Positions 18,662-27,674 of a stretch of 64,000 nt of DNA are shown here, piece by piece. Origin of the DNA: Rahnella sikkimica. Lineage in GTDB: Bacteria > Pseudomonadota > Gammaproteobacteria > Enterobacterales > Enterobacteriaceae. The first letter of the stretch is position 1; every line of letters begins with the position of its first letter. Where the stretch lies: assembly GCF_002951615.1 (NCBI RefSeq), contig NZ_CP019062.1, forward strand, positions 1,550,001-1,614,000, read 5' to 3'. The notes below the pieces were generated by a model. That model worked only from the letters and a program-made list of their open reading frames with translations. It had not been told where the DNA came from and searched no databases. Position numbers and translations under genes: made by a program.

Positions 18662-19414
18662 CTAGTGCGCCAGAAACTTCTCCAGAAACTGTTTTGTCCT
18701 CGCCTGCTGCGGATTCGAAAACAACTCCTTCGCCGGTCCCTGCTCCACAATCTTCCCCTGATCCATAAAGATCGCTCTGTCCGCAACATCACGCGCAAAG
18801 CTCATCTCGTGGGTCACGATAACCATGGTGCGGTGCTCAAGCGCCAGTGCGCGGATGGTGTTGAGCACTTCGCCCACCAGTTCCGGGTCGAGGGCGGAGG
18901 TCGGTTCGTCGAACAGGATCACTTCCGGGCTCATCGCCAGCGCGCGGGCAATGGCCACACGTTGCTGCTGACCGCCGGAAAGACGGCGCGGATAGGCGTT
19001 TTCCTTACCACTTAATCCGACTTTCTCCAGTAACTGACGCGCCGTGGCAATGGCTTTTGCCTTCGGCTCGCCCTTCACAATCACCGGGCCTTCAATGATG
19101 TTTTCCAGCACGGAACGGTGCGGGAACAGGTTGAAATTCTGGAAGACAAAACCCACCTGCTGGCGCAGTTCGCGGACTTTGTTTTTCTGTTTGCTGATCG
19201 GCTTGTTGCCGTCGATTTCTATATTGCCGACTTTAATGGTGCCGCCGTCCGGCTCTTCCAGCAGATTAATGCTGCGCAGAAGCGTCGTTTTACCTGAACC
19301 GCTCGGCCCGATAATCGCCACGACTTCTCCGGCATTGACCTGTAAATCAATACCGTGCAAAACCGTTTGTCCGTGGAATTTCTTCGTCAGTTGCTTAACG
19401 TCAATGGTGCTCAT
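18662..19414 (-). CDS. tcyN: L-cystine ABC transporter ATP-binding protein TcyN
   Basis: A 250-residue ATPase of the polar amino acid ABC family. Walker A GPSGSGKT is at 36-43, the signature RLSGGQQQR near 143-151 and Walker B VILFDEP near 165-171, followed by the switch TH in VIVTHEMS. The sequence closely follows E. coli TcyN (YecC), including KKFHGQTVLHGIDL. It powers uptake of cystine with TcyL and TcyJ. The start overlaps the tcyL stop by four bases (ATGA), so translation is coupled. It is the last gene of dcyD-tcyJ-tcyL-tcyN. Confidence 0.93.
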   Translation of the reverse strand: MSTIDVKQLTKKFHGQTVLHGIDLQVNAGEVVAIIGPSGSGKTTLLRSINLLEEPDGGTIKVGNIEIDGNKPISKQKNKVRELRQQVGFVFQNFNLFPHRSVLENIIEGPVIVKGEPKAKAIATARQLLEKVGLSGKENAYPRRLSGGQQQRVAIARALAMSPEVILFDEPTSALDPELVGEVLNTIRALALEHRTMVIVTHEMSFARDVADRAIFMDQGKIVEQGPAKELFSNPQQARTKQFLEKFLAH

Positions 19415-20079
19415 GAAGGCTCCTGATCCTGGCGGTTAACACGGTCTTCCAGACGGTTTTGCAGGAAGGATAAAACGGTCGCCAGCACCCAGTAAATAAT
19501 CGATGCGGCCAGATACATGGTGAACACTTCCAGCGTGCGCGAAGTGACCAGTTGCGCCTGACGGAACAGTTCCGGCACCTGAATGGTCGCCGCCAGCGAG
19601 GTGTCTTTCACTAACCCGATAAAGCTGTTGCCCAGCGGTGGCAACGCCGTGCGTGCCGCCTGCGGTAAAATCACGCGGCGCATCGTCTGCCAGGGGTTCA
19701 TGCCGATACTTGCCGCCGCTTCCCACTGCCCTTTTTCAATCGACGAAATCGCCGCTCGCAGGGTTTCAGAAGTATAAGCCGCGGTATTGAGTGAGAGGCC
19801 AATCATAGCCGCCGGAATAGGATCCAGCTCGATACCAAACTGTGGCAAACCGTAGTAAATCATAAACAGTTGCGCAATCAGTGGGGTACCGCGAAATACG
19901 GACACGTAAAAACGTGACAGCCACGACAGCGGCCAGAAATGCGAAAGGCGCATCAGCGCCAGCATAAAGCCCAATATTAACCCGAACACCATACCGCCCA
20001 GACTCAGCTGGAGGGTGAACAGGGTACCTTTCAATAAAAATGGTGCTGAATCCAGCACCAGTTGAATACTTTCTTGCAT
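19411..20079 (-). CDS. tcyL: L-cystine ABC transporter permease TcyL
   Basis: A 222-residue inner-membrane permease with about five transmembrane segments. The His/Glu/Gln permease signature and the EAA coupling loop (EAAASIGMNPWQTMRRVILPQA, about 122-143) are clear. It forms the channel for cystine with TcyN and receives substrate from TcyJ. Its stop overlaps the tcyN start, and tcyJ ends 70 bases upstream. Confidence 0.93.
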   Translation of the reverse strand: MQESIQLVLDSAPFLLKGTLFTLQLSLGGMVFGLILGFMLALMRLSHFWPLSWLSRFYVSVFRGTPLIAQLFMIYYGLPQFGIELDPIPAAMIGLSLNTAAYTSETLRAAISSIEKGQWEAAASIGMNPWQTMRRVILPQAARTALPPLGNSFIGLVKDTSLAATIQVPELFRQAQLVTSRTLEVFTMYLAASIIYWVLATVLSFLQNRLEDRVNRQDQEPS

Positions 20080-20149
20080 CCGATAAAGACCTTTTGGATG
20101 TTTGCTCTGAAAACACCGGGAGCGACATCAGCCCCCGGCATAACGAGCA

Positions 20150-20950
20150 TTATTTGGTGACGTCAGCCCCGAACCACTTCTCGGAAATCTTCGCGAGTGA
20201 GCCATCTTTCTGCATTTCGGCAATCGCTTTGTTGATAGCTGCCAGCAATTCTGGGTTGTCTTTGCGAATGGCTACGCCGGATTCCTGACGGGAGAATGGC
20301 GCACCAGCAACCGCTAAAGTATCTTTGGTTTTCTTCACCAGATCCAATGCGGCCAGGCGGTCAACCAGAATCGCATTGATACGGCCTACGCGCAGATCCT
20401 GATATTTCGTCGGGTCATCATCATAAGTACGGACATCCACACCAGGCACATTGGCACGCAACCACTGTTCGTAGTTGGTCCCCAGACCCACGCCGACTTT
20501 TTTGCCTTTCAGATCTTCCGGCTTAGTGATCGACCCTTCAGCGCCCTTCTTCACCAGCGCCTGAATACCGGAAACGGTATACGGCGTGGAGAAATCGTAT
20601 TTCTTCTCACGTTCCGGGGAAATGGTCACCTGGTTGATGACCACATCAATACGTTTGGATTCCAGAGAAGCCAGCATGCCGTCCCATTTGGTCGGTTGCA
20701 GCTTCGCTTTCACGCCCATGTGCTGCGCCAGCGCATCAGCGAATTCCACTTCGAAACCGGTCAGTTTGCCGTCTTCACCCTGGAAACTGAACGGAGGGTA
20801 AGTCCCTTCCAGACCGACGATCAGCGTGCCGCGGTCTTGCACTTTTTTCAGTAAACCTTCATCAGCAAAGCTGTTGCTGACCATACCGGCGGTCAGGCTC
20901 ACGGCCACAGCACCCAAAAGTAAGCGACGACGCAATGTGGAAAAAACCAT
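20150..20950 (-). CDS. tcyJ: Cystine-binding periplasmic protein TcyJ (FliY)
   Basis: A 266-residue family 3 solute-binding protein. The ATG at 20950 is preferred over an upstream start at 20971 because GAGG lies close upstream and the product begins with a standard signal peptide (MVFSTLRRRLLLGAVAV, cleaved after SFA). Conserved stretches include GTYPPFSF, GFEVEFADALA, VINQVTISPER and KKVGVGLGTNYEQWL. It delivers cystine to TcyLN. The old name FliY comes from its position next to fliAZ in E. coli; here about 3.6 kb of other DNA separates them. Confidence 0.94.
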   Translation of the reverse strand: MVFSTLRRRLLLGAVAVSLTAGMVSNSFADEGLLKKVQDRGTLIVGLEGTYPPFSFQGEDGKLTGFEVEFADALAQHMGVKAKLQPTKWDGMLASLESKRIDVVINQVTISPEREKKYDFSTPYTVSGIQALVKKGAEGSITKPEDLKGKKVGVGLGTNYEQWLRANVPGVDVRTYDDDPTKYQDLRVGRINAILVDRLAALDLVKKTKDTLAVAGAPFSRQESGVAIRKDNPELLAAINKAIAEMQKDGSLAKISEKWFGADVTK

Positions 20951-21085
20951 ATACACCTCAGTTATTATCAATGTCAGAAAGTTATATATCCTGCGAATTG
21001 GCGCACAGTAACATCCGGCGCGGGAGTTATCAGGAACATAATTTCATAATCTTAGCTCAAAAAAGCATAAGCGTACTGTAAGGCA

Positions 21086-22096
21086 TCACACTTGCGGATG
21101 ATAAGCAAACAGTGCCGGTGCACCGCCGGTATGAATGAACAGGATCGGGCCTTCGTCAGGGAATAAGCCGCGCTCAATACCGTCGAGCAAACCGGCCATC
21201 GCCTTGCCGGTATACACCGGATCCAGCAGCATCGCTTCCTGCTCCGCCAGCAGTTTCACCGCCGCCATTCCGGCTTCATTCGGCTCACCGTAGCGCGGCG
21301 CAAAATACTCGTCCCACAAAATAATCTGCGGGTTTTTTTCATCCAACTGCAAACTGACGGCGACATCACGGGCAATGGCTTCCACTTTTGGACGCTGCGC
21401 ATCGGCCTTTCGTGACACTGTCACGCCAATCAGTTGAGTATCTGGCATTAAATGCTGCAATGCGACCGCCAGCCCGGCGTGCGTGCCCGCACTGCCCGAC
21501 GCCACCACAATGGCGCTGAAGTCGACGAAATTCGCGGAAGACTGCTCAGCAATTTCCAGCGCGCACTGTACGTAACCCAGTGCACCCAGTGCGTTTGAAC
21601 CGCCGACCGGCACAACATACGGGCGGAAACCTTGCCCTTCCAGACGTTCGGCTAATTCTGCCAGCTGCGCCATCGGGTCATGCAGTTCGTCGCACATCAC
21701 CACGTCGGCATTGAATAAATCCAGCAACAGGCGGTTGCCGTTGGTCAGATAATTGGGTTCGGTGGTGCCAATCGGGTTTTCCAGCAGCGCGACGCATTTA
21801 AGGCCCAGTTTCGCCGCCACTGCCGCCGTCTGGCGGACGTGGTTGGACTGGATCGCCCCGGCGGTGACCAGCGTATCGGCACCCTGCGCCAGCGCGGCAG
21901 CGGCCAGATATTCCAGTTTTCTGAGCTTGTTGCCGCCCATCGCCAGCGGCGTAATGTCATCACGCTTGATATAAATGTCACGGCCCGTGAACTCTGAGAG
22001 GCGGTGGAGTTTTTCTAAGGGCGTGCAGGTGCCCAGTAAATCAATACGGTCGAAGGCTTCCAGCCGGGTTTTAAGCAAAGCAATTTTAGCAGGCAC
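21086..22096 (-). CDS. dcyD: D-cysteine desulfhydrase
   Basis: A 336-residue pyridoxal-phosphate enzyme of the tryptophan synthase beta fold, splitting D-cysteine to pyruvate, ammonia and sulfide. The cofactor lysine is K57 in GGNKLRKLE (54-62), with [15 protein letters not shown] and the glycine loop [11 protein letters not shown] also present. The C-terminus [15 protein letters not shown] matches the family. It is the first gene of the tcy operon, about 135 bases ahead of tcyJ. The pairing fits detoxification of D-cysteine and sulfur recovery in cells that import cystine. Confidence 0.93.
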   Translation of the reverse strand: MPAKIALLKTRLEAFDRIDLLGTCTPLEKLHRLSEFTGRDIYIKRDDITPLAMGGNKLRKLEYLAAAALAQGADTLVTAGAIQSNHVRQTAAVAAKLGLKCVALLENPIGTTEPNYLTNGNRLLLDLFNADVVMCDELHDPMAQLAELAERLEGQGFRPYVVPVGGSNALGALGYVQCALEIAEQSSANFVDFSAIVVASGSAGTHAGLAVALQHLMPDTQLIGVTVSRKADAQRPKVEAIARDVAVSLQLDEKNPQIILWDEYFAPRYGEPNEAGMAAVKLLAEQEAMLLDPVYTGKAMAGLLDGIERGLFPDEGPILFIHTGGAPALFAYHPQV

Positions 22097-22245
22097 ATGT
22101 TCCCCTGACGCACAGCCTCAAGGCTGGCGAAGTCGTGATAGTCGAAGTAGATGTAATTTCAGAGAATGGTTATGTAATAAGTATATAAAGAATTAATACT
22201 TTATGCGGACAGATTCAAGACAAAAAAACAGGCCCCCGAAGACGT

Positions 22246-22281
22246 AATGCCAGTCAGTTAAGCAACTGACTGGCATTTTTT
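22246..22281. terminator. Strong terminator between the halovibrin-like gene and dcyD
   Basis: Perfect 14-base stem AATGCCAGTCAGTT / AACTGACTGGCATT with a four-base loop, followed by a T-run. It ends the halovibrin-like gene read from the right. An outer pairing GCCCCCGAAG / CTTCCGGGGGC (22232 to 22309) wraps it into a longer hairpin. Confidence 0.85.
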
Positions 22282-22313
22282 GCAGTACTTTTGGGGACTT
22301 CCGGGGGCTTTTC

Positions 22314-23609
22314 TTATTTATGTGTTGAAGAAACCACCTGATCACTTGCTGAATAACTGAATACAACATTATCACTGGTCGTTTCAGGCAAGCTTATCCC
22401 GACAACAGGAACAACAAGACCGCTTGTCGTGTTATAAAAATCTTGCTGATCATGTTGGGCACCGGCCAATCCTGATGAACCTTTTAAATAGAAGAATGCC
22501 TGAATAGGAAGTTCCGTCGGTATACCTGTTGCCCAGGTTTGTAACCGAAGTTCGTTTTGAGTACCAAATGACTCCGTGGCAATAGTTGCCATACTGCCAA
22601 TAGTTTCATTAAATGCGCTGGAGATGGTACTTCCCGTCGCGGACGTTCTCAGGTCAAACCCGCATTCGGAGGCGTGCTGACTGTTGTATTGCACGTAATG
22701 TTGGTGCCATTGTTCGGCGGTAAGAATACCCTGTGACTGGCAGGTGCCACTTTCAGGATGTCCGGTATATTCGCCACACCCCTTATCTGCACGGTTATCC
22801 GTTGCCGCATCAATAGGGAAAGCGCAGAGTGTGGGGATCGCTAATTTTCCGGCCGGGGCCTGTTGCTGAGGGAAGAAAATCAGTCCATTGGTATAACCAT
22901 AGGCAAGTTTATCGTACTTAGAATCTTTTCTTAAATACGAGAATGATGTCCCTCCACTTGTCACCGAGGCCGGACTCGGATCCCATGAATGATAACTATC
23001 TGAAGGCTCTGTCCCTCGAATAAGAACACCCGAACAGAGTAAAGCGGGTTGGGTATCATCACCGCAGTTGGTTGGCTCTGCATTATAAGCTGTATTTAAC
23101 TGTGTAATAACGTCCGGTGTTGGCGTGGGTGCCAAAGCAGGAACATAAATAGTGCCACAATCGAAACCTGGGTTTCCTGTGAGTGTTACATTACATTTTA
23201 AATCTCCTCCCTCCCACTGGCCGTTAGTCATTTTCAGGTCATTCACCTGTATATGGGTAGTATAGGGATTAGCGCTGCACTTAACTTCGTTCCCGACTTC
23301 TATTACTGGTTGTAAGTACTGGTTTGTTTTAGAAAATGACGTTATAACAGTATTGCAACTGGCAAGTGAATCGTTGGTAAATGTCATCGCAGGGTTGCCG
23401 GGTGAACCTCCGGTTATCGGAGTATGATCAATTAAGAATGCGTATTGCCATCCATTCATCATACAGCCTTCACATGAGTCCATCTGGAAACTAATCGTAC
23501 CGCTTGTACTGCCTTGTTTTACATCTGATACCGTAAAAGTTACCCCGCTATTATTCGCTAGCGATGGCAATGACAACATTAATAAAAATAAAGCATAGAT
23601 AAATTTCAT
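22314..23609 (-). CDS. Secreted halovibrin (HvnA)-like protein
   Basis: A 431-residue exported protein. The ATG at 23609 has GGAG eight bases upstream and opens a signal peptide (MKFIYALFLLMLSLPSLA). The frame also has a GTG three codons earlier, which overlaps the ribosome binding site. Residues 20-165 form a Cys-containing N-terminal domain of unknown role. The rest contains ALLCSGVLIRGT, SYHSWDPSPASV, SFSYLRKDSK and FPIDAATDNR, blocks remembered from halovibrin-like proteins (HvnA/HvnC) of Vibrio and Pseudomonas. Biochemical activity is uncertain. Many Cys suggest disulfides. It follows a small secreted gene, lies in AT-rich DNA and ends at a strong terminator, which fits horizontal gain. 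No dedicated secretion genes are nearby. Confidence 0.6.
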   Translation of the reverse strand: MKFIYALFLLMLSLPSLANNSGVTFTVSDVKQGSTSGTISFQMDSCEGCMMNGWQYAFLIDHTPITGGSPGNPAMTFTNDSLASCNTVITSFSKTNQYLQPVIEVGNEVKCSANPYTTHIQVNDLKMTNGQWEGGDLKCNVTLTGNPGFDCGTIYVPALAPTPTPDVITQLNTAYNAEPTNCGDDTQPALLCSGVLIRGTEPSDSYHSWDPSPASVTSGGTSFSYLRKDSKYDKLAYGYTNGLIFFPQQQAPAGKLAIPTLCAFPIDAATDNRADKGCGEYTGHPESGTCQSQGILTAEQWHQHYVQYNSQHASECGFDLRTSATGSTISSAFNETIGSMATIATESFGTQNELRLQTWATGIPTELPIQAFFYLKGSSGLAGAQHDQQDFYNTTSGLVVPVVGISLPETTSDNVVFSYSASDQVVSSTHK

Positions 23610-23723
23610 GGTAATCACTCCGTGATTTTATGCGTCAATAACCCACGCATTTAAATAAGTTATAGAGAAGCCACTTTTAATTGAGTTTTTTAATATTTTC
23701 ACTTCCAGATAAGGACGTTGTTT

Positions 23724-24001
23724 TTAGTTTTTACCTCGTAAAACCCTCTGTTCGCTATCACTGTACGTAAATGACGCACCGGCGTTGCTTGTTGCCGTTA
23801 GATGTTCATCGTCACAGCCCTTTACTGTGTTCGCATATTTTTGAGTAAGGCAATCAGCCTTCTCCTGCCCTGTATACTGTGTTGAACGAACACTATGCTG
23901 TGCCTGGAGCGCCTCCCTTTCAGGGGTCATATCTCGTGCATAAATACCTTGAGAAATTGATCCTAAAACAAGAAAAATTAGGAGTGGTGTGATTTTTCCA
24001 T
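23724..24001 (-). CDS. Small secreted protein, apparently frameshifted near its start
   Basis: The frame ending at 23724 encodes a short Cys-containing protein (KADCLTQKYANTVKGCDDE). Read upstream it continues past the internal ATG at 23930 into a clear signal peptide (KITPLLIFLVLGSISQGIYA), but there is no start codon in that frame. A start with a good ribosome binding site (GGGAG, five bases) is at 24001 in another frame and stops after seven codons. One extra A in the A5 run at 23993-23997 would join them into a protein of about 92 residues. So it is a one-base loss, a sequencing error, or recoding. It lies just upstream of the halovibrin-like gene on the same strand and may be its partner. 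Family unknown. Confidence 0.55.
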
Positions 24002-24560
24002 ATTAACTCCCTCTGATATTTTATTTATTGATGTGTATATTCCCATGCATTGAATGGGGTTTGCATAGGGATGAATTTTATTAATTAATGCCTATGGGAA
24101 TCGCCAGGATAATTTCTGGTGATACCATGACCACTTTTATTAAAAGTAAACACGCCTCGATGTTAATAGGTAAACCCAAGCCTGACAGTTCAATTTTTGT
24201 TCAAAAAAAACTTTTAATTGCGCACTCTCATTGAATTTATTTTTTAATTATTTTACTCCACGAAATTAAACTTCATATATTCTTTGTATCCCGCACGTGT
24301 TTATGTCAGCTACAGCAATGAACATGTAGTCCATGACTGGCTTAAATACCGACATGGCATTTTAGTTTATCCGCAGGGAATAGATGACAACACCTTTTTA
24401 GTCAAAATGGCCATCAACGGAGTTGGCGGGAAATTAAGCAGACGTTATTACAGAAGTGATTAACGCTGAGGAAAAAAAAGCCCGTCAGTGGTTAAACTGA
24501 CGGGCTTTACCCCCGAAGGAGGCTGTACTTTTTTTGTGTGTCAGTCTGTCAGAGCGCCGC
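24002..24560. other. AT-rich intergenic region with a gene fragment
   Basis: A 559-base AT-rich stretch. On the plus strand a frame open from 24248 to a TAA at 24461-24463 reads convincingly like protein (VYVSYSNEHVVHDWLKYRHG, then ILVYPQGIDDNTFLVKMAIN) but has no ATG or ribosome binding site; TTG 24284 is the only possible early start. It is probably the C-terminal scrap of a lost gene. The left part should hold the promoter of the small secreted gene. The right end is the fliAZ terminator. Confidence 0.4.
24472..24508 (-). terminator. Terminator of fliAZ
   Basis: Twelve-base stem AAAGCCCGTCAG / CTGACGGGCTTT with an eight-base loop and a run of T on the minus strand, about 50 bases after the fliZ stop. 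Confidence 0.85.
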
Positions 24561-25067
24561 TTACGCGGATTTCTGCCAGGCCAGATACTGGTCGTATTTG
24601 CGCAGGGCAATACGGTAGTTGTCGTGGCCCGCCACCGGCAAATCACTGATGATCCGCTGGTGGATGCTGTCCCCTGAAAGTTTATCGAGAGGATAGTTGT
24701 TTGCTGACAAGATTTCGTCCAGACGGCGGAGGCGGACAACGTACTCGCGCACCGTGCTGTGGTTCATCTCTGTCTGCTCGAACAGATATTGCTTAAACGC
24801 CATGATGTCAAAATATGACGAATGGCTGTTACAGCTTATCTCACTGCAAAAACGACACAGTGCGGTCAGTTCCTGCGACAGGTTGTGCCACACGTCATCA
24901 TCAATAGGCTGGTCCATCTTGGCGATGGCCTCTTTATTGATGATTTGCCCGCGAAACACCAGTGCCATCCTGTCGAGTTCTTTTGCACACTGTGAGCAAT
25001 GAGTCTGACTGTGTTTAAAATCTTTAAGATAACGGCTTAAAGGCCTTGTTTTGATTCCCGCTGGCAT
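24561..25067 (-). CDS. fliZ: Flagellar regulator FliZ
   Basis: A 168-residue cytoplasmic regulator. The start at 25067 (MPAGIKTRPLSRYLKDF) is preferred over 25091 because AGGA lies eight bases upstream and it matches the E. coli start region RRPLSRYLKDFKHSQTHC. Two Cys pairs (SQC and RFC) and the segment TVREYVVRLRRL, which resembles the integrase-type DNA-binding helix used by FliZ, are present. In E. coli and Salmonella FliZ raises FlhDC activity and blocks sigma-S promoters during motility. It lies downstream of fliA in the same unit. No tcyJ follows directly, unlike E. coli. Confidence 0.92.
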   Translation of the reverse strand: MPAGIKTRPLSRYLKDFKHSQTHCSQCAKELDRMALVFRGQIINKEAIAKMDQPIDDDVWHNLSQELTALCRFCSEISCNSHSSYFDIMAFKQYLFEQTEMNHSTVREYVVRLRRLDEILSANNYPLDKLSGDSIHQRIISDLPVAGHDNYRIALRKYDQYLAWQKSA

Positions 25068-25121
25068 AAATTTATTCCTGATAAGGGACATAAAATGTAT
25101 AACCGGCCAGGAAAAAGCGGA

Positions 25122-25844
25122 TCAGTGGTCGTTGGCCAGGCGGCTTCGCAAACGCTTAATCGCCTGACTGTGGAGCTGGCTTACACGGGATTCCCCGACA
25201 TCCAGCACCGCCCCGATCTCTTTTAAATTCAACTCTTCCTGGTAGTAAAGCGTAAGTACCATCTTTTCCCGTTCTGGTAACGCATCGATAGCTTCCATCA
25301 CCCGGTGGCGCAAACTGCCCTCCAGCAGATGATGTAACGGGTTGGCCTCTTCGTGCCCTTCCATCAATGCCTCGGCAGAATCGCCGTGCTCTTCGCGCCA
25401 TTCGTCATAAGAAAACAACTGGCTACTGTTCGTATCCATTAATATCTGCCGGTATTCCTCGATAGGAATATCCAGTGCCTGCGCCACCTCTCCTTCACTC
25501 GGCGGTCGCCCTAATTTTTGTTCTGCGTTATGCATCGCCTGAGACACTTCACGCGCATTACGTCTGACGCTGCGCGGTACCCAGTCGCGGCTTCGCAACT
25601 CATCAAGCATCGCGCCCCGGATACGCTGGACAGCATAAGTGGTAAATGCCGTCCCCTGCATCGCATCAAAACGCTCAACCGCATTTAACAGGCCGATCCC
25701 TCCCGCTTGCAGTAGATCATCAAGCTCTACGCTGGCGGGAAGCCGCACCTGCAAACGCAGGGCTTCATGGCGCACAAGCGGAACATAGCGCTGCCACAAA
25801 GAATTTTTGTCTATCACGCCGTCGGCGGTATACAGATCGCTCAC
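25122..25844 (-). CDS. fliA: RNA polymerase sigma-28 factor FliA
   Basis: A 240-residue sigma factor for late flagellar genes. Region 2 contains FTTYAVQRIRGAMLDELR, region 3 the RSVRRNAREV segment, and region 4 the helix-turn-helix LKEIGAVLDVGESRVSQLHS near the C-terminus. The start is GTG at 25844, as in E. coli. FliA is held by the anti-sigma factor FlgM until the hook is complete, then drives fliC, fliD and other late genes. Sites of its consensus are visible between fliC and fliD. It is the first gene of the fliA-fliZ unit. Confidence 0.96.
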   Translation of the reverse strand: MSDLYTADGVIDKNSLWQRYVPLVRHEALRLQVRLPASVELDDLLQAGGIGLLNAVERFDAMQGTAFTTYAVQRIRGAMLDELRSRDWVPRSVRRNAREVSQAMHNAEQKLGRPPSEGEVAQALDIPIEEYRQILMDTNSSQLFSYDEWREEHGDSAEALMEGHEEANPLHHLLEGSLRHRVMEAIDALPEREKMVLTLYYQEELNLKEIGAVLDVGESRVSQLHSQAIKRLRSRLANDH

Positions 25845-26081
25845 TGTCGTAACCTGGCAAATTGAGGGTCAGTATCATTGTGCCAGCGGTAACCGCTATT
25901 CAATCGGCTGAATAAGGACTGAAAAGCGCGGTTATTTTGATTATGTCTCGCACATTCTGTTCCAGCAGGCGGAAAGTTACCAGAACTAAAATCGCTCAAA
26001 AAACAAACATAACCTAAAGATTATCCTAAATTATACCAGCGAATGCGTTTCATTAATTGTGGAAAAAGGTAAATTTTGGTT

Positions 26082-26108
26082 AAAAAAAACCCCGCCGAAG
26101 CGGGGTTT
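26082..26108 (-). terminator. Terminator of fliC
   Basis: Stem CCCCGC / GCGGGG with a tetraloop and eight T on the minus strand, about 30 bases after the fliC stop. Strong and typical. Confidence 0.9.
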
Positions 26109-26136
26109 AACTGAGTTTTCCGGGTTAACCCGAAAA

Positions 26137-27420
26137 TTAGCCTTGCAGCAGGGTCAGTACGGACTGAGGAACCTGGTTAGCTTTAGACAATACTGAAGTA
26201 CCTGCTTGTTGCAGGATCTGCGCTTTAGACATTGCAGAAACTTCAGTTGCGTAGTCAGCATCCTGAATACGGCTCTGTGCAGAAGACAGGTTAGTGGTGG
26301 TGTTGTCCAGGTTAGTGATTGCAGAATCGAAACGGTTCTGAACCGCACCCAGTGAAGAACGGAAGGTGTCAACTTTAGCGATTGCAGCGTCGATTGCTTT
26401 CAGTGGATCTGAAGTTGCAACACCGGTGTAACCGTTAACGTTAGCCGTATCAGAAATGTCGCCGATTGCGCTGGCAACAGCTGCGGTAGGGGTTGCACCG
26501 CCGTCTACGATTGCGCCTGCTGCAGTTTTGTAGTCTTTACCCTGAACGGTAACGTAACCCACTGCTGCGCCAGTAGCATCTGCGCCCACTTTAACCAGCT
26601 GACCTGCCTGAGTACCGGCAGTCACACCGTTGGTGGTGTCAGTGTAAGAAACGTCGGTGGTGTTCAGAACAACTTTACCGGTAGTATCATCTACAGACGC
26701 CGCGTAGTTGTTAGTACCATCAGAAACAACGTAAGTTGCAGTGGCAGCGCCAGCAGCAGTCTGAACGTTTTTCAGAGACAGTTTGCTTGCGTCCAGGCCC
26801 AGAGAAGTGGCAGCTGAAGACAGGTCAACGTTTTTCAGGGAGCCGCTTGCGCCAACCTGAGTGATGGCATCGCTGGTTTTCAGCGCGTTGCTTGCAACAG
26901 AGAAACCGTTCAGACCCAGTGTGGTAGAGTCGATTTTCTGCAGGTCGATGGAGATAGTCTGGCCATCGTTAGCGCCAACCTGAATTTTCATGGTCTGGTT
27001 AGAAGCCAGAACGTTCACGCCGTTGAACTGAGTCTGACCCGATACGCGGTCGATTTCATTCAGACGGGATGTAATTTCATCCTGGATTGAAGACAGGTCA
27101 GAAGAGGAGTTGGTGCCGTTAGCAGCCTGAACAGACAGTTCACGGATACGTTGTAAGTTGTTGTTTATTTCGCTCAGTGAGCCTTCAGTGGTCTGCGCAA
27201 CGGAGATACCGTCGTTGGCATTACGTGAAGCCTGAGTCAGGCCGTTGATGTTAGAGGTGAAACGGTTGGCAATTGCCTGGCCCGCAGCATCATCTTTAGC
27301 GCTGTTAATACGCAGACCTGAAGACAGACGCTCGATAGCGGTGCTCAGTGCTGACTGGGATTTGTTCATGTTGTTCTGAGTCATCAGAGACAGCGTGTTG
27401 GTATTGATTACTTGGCCCAT
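26137..27420 (-). CDS. fliC: Flagellin FliC
   Basis: A 427-residue flagellin, the subunit of the filament, exported through the flagellar apparatus without a cleaved signal. Both conserved ends are present: the N-terminal D0/D1 region (MGQVINTNTLSLMTQNNMNK, then IERLSSGLRINSAKDDAAGQ) and the C-terminal region (SRIQDADYATEVSAMSKAQI, then LQQAGTSVLSKANQVPQSVL). The middle (about 175-335) is a variable, Ala/Thr-rich D2/D3 domain of moderate size, exposed on the filament surface. A sigma-28 promoter lies about 75-100 bases upstream. It is monocistronic with its own terminator and divergent from fliD. Confidence 0.97.
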   Translation of the reverse strand: MGQVINTNTLSLMTQNNMNKSQSALSTAIERLSSGLRINSAKDDAAGQAIANRFTSNINGLTQASRNANDGISVAQTTEGSLSEINNNLQRIRELSVQAANGTNSSSDLSSIQDEITSRLNEIDRVSGQTQFNGVNVLASNQTMKIQVGANDGQTISIDLQKIDSTTLGLNGFSVASNALKTSDAITQVGASGSLKNVDLSSAATSLGLDASKLSLKNVQTAAGAATATYVVSDGTNNYAASVDDTTGKVVLNTTDVSYTDTTNGVTAGTQAGQLVKVGADATGAAVGYVTVQGKDYKTAAGAIVDGGATPTAAVASAIGDISDTANVNGYTGVATSDPLKAIDAAIAKVDTFRSSLGAVQNRFDSAITNLDNTTTNLSSAQSRIQDADYATEVSAMSKAQILQQAGTSVLSKANQVPQSVLTLLQG

Positions 27421-27491
27421 GAGTGCATTCCTTCAAATCTGGTTAAGGGGTTCGGGCTTATTGCCCACGGCGTTCATCACCGTCCAAACTT

Positions 27492-27518
27492 GTATCGGCG
27501 ATACTCCAGCAACCTTTA
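27492..27518 (-). promoter_or_regulatory. Sigma-28 promoter of fliC
   Basis: On the minus strand TAAAGGTT, eleven bases, then GCCGATAC: seven of eight bases in each half match the FliA consensus TAAAGTTT-N11-GCCGATAA or differ only at its weak positions. It points at fliC with a short leader. Confidence 0.88.
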
Positions 27519-27610
27519 GAATTATTTCTCAAAAAACCCGGTTTTCTTACTTTGAGAATTACCCTTCCTTATACCGCCTATTCCCGCCATTACTTTTTGT
27601 TGCGATCCAT

Positions 27611-27637
27611 TAAACTTTTTCTCCGTCGTGCCGATAG
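27611..27637 (+). promoter_or_regulatory. Sigma-28 promoter of fliDST
   Basis: TAAACTTT, eleven bases, then GCCGATAG, a near-perfect FliA promoter ending about 37 bases before the fliD start. It should drive fliD, fliS and fliT together. Confidence 0.9.
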
Positions 27638-27674
27638 GGCTTAAAGACTCTTACACAACATGTAAAGGATACAT

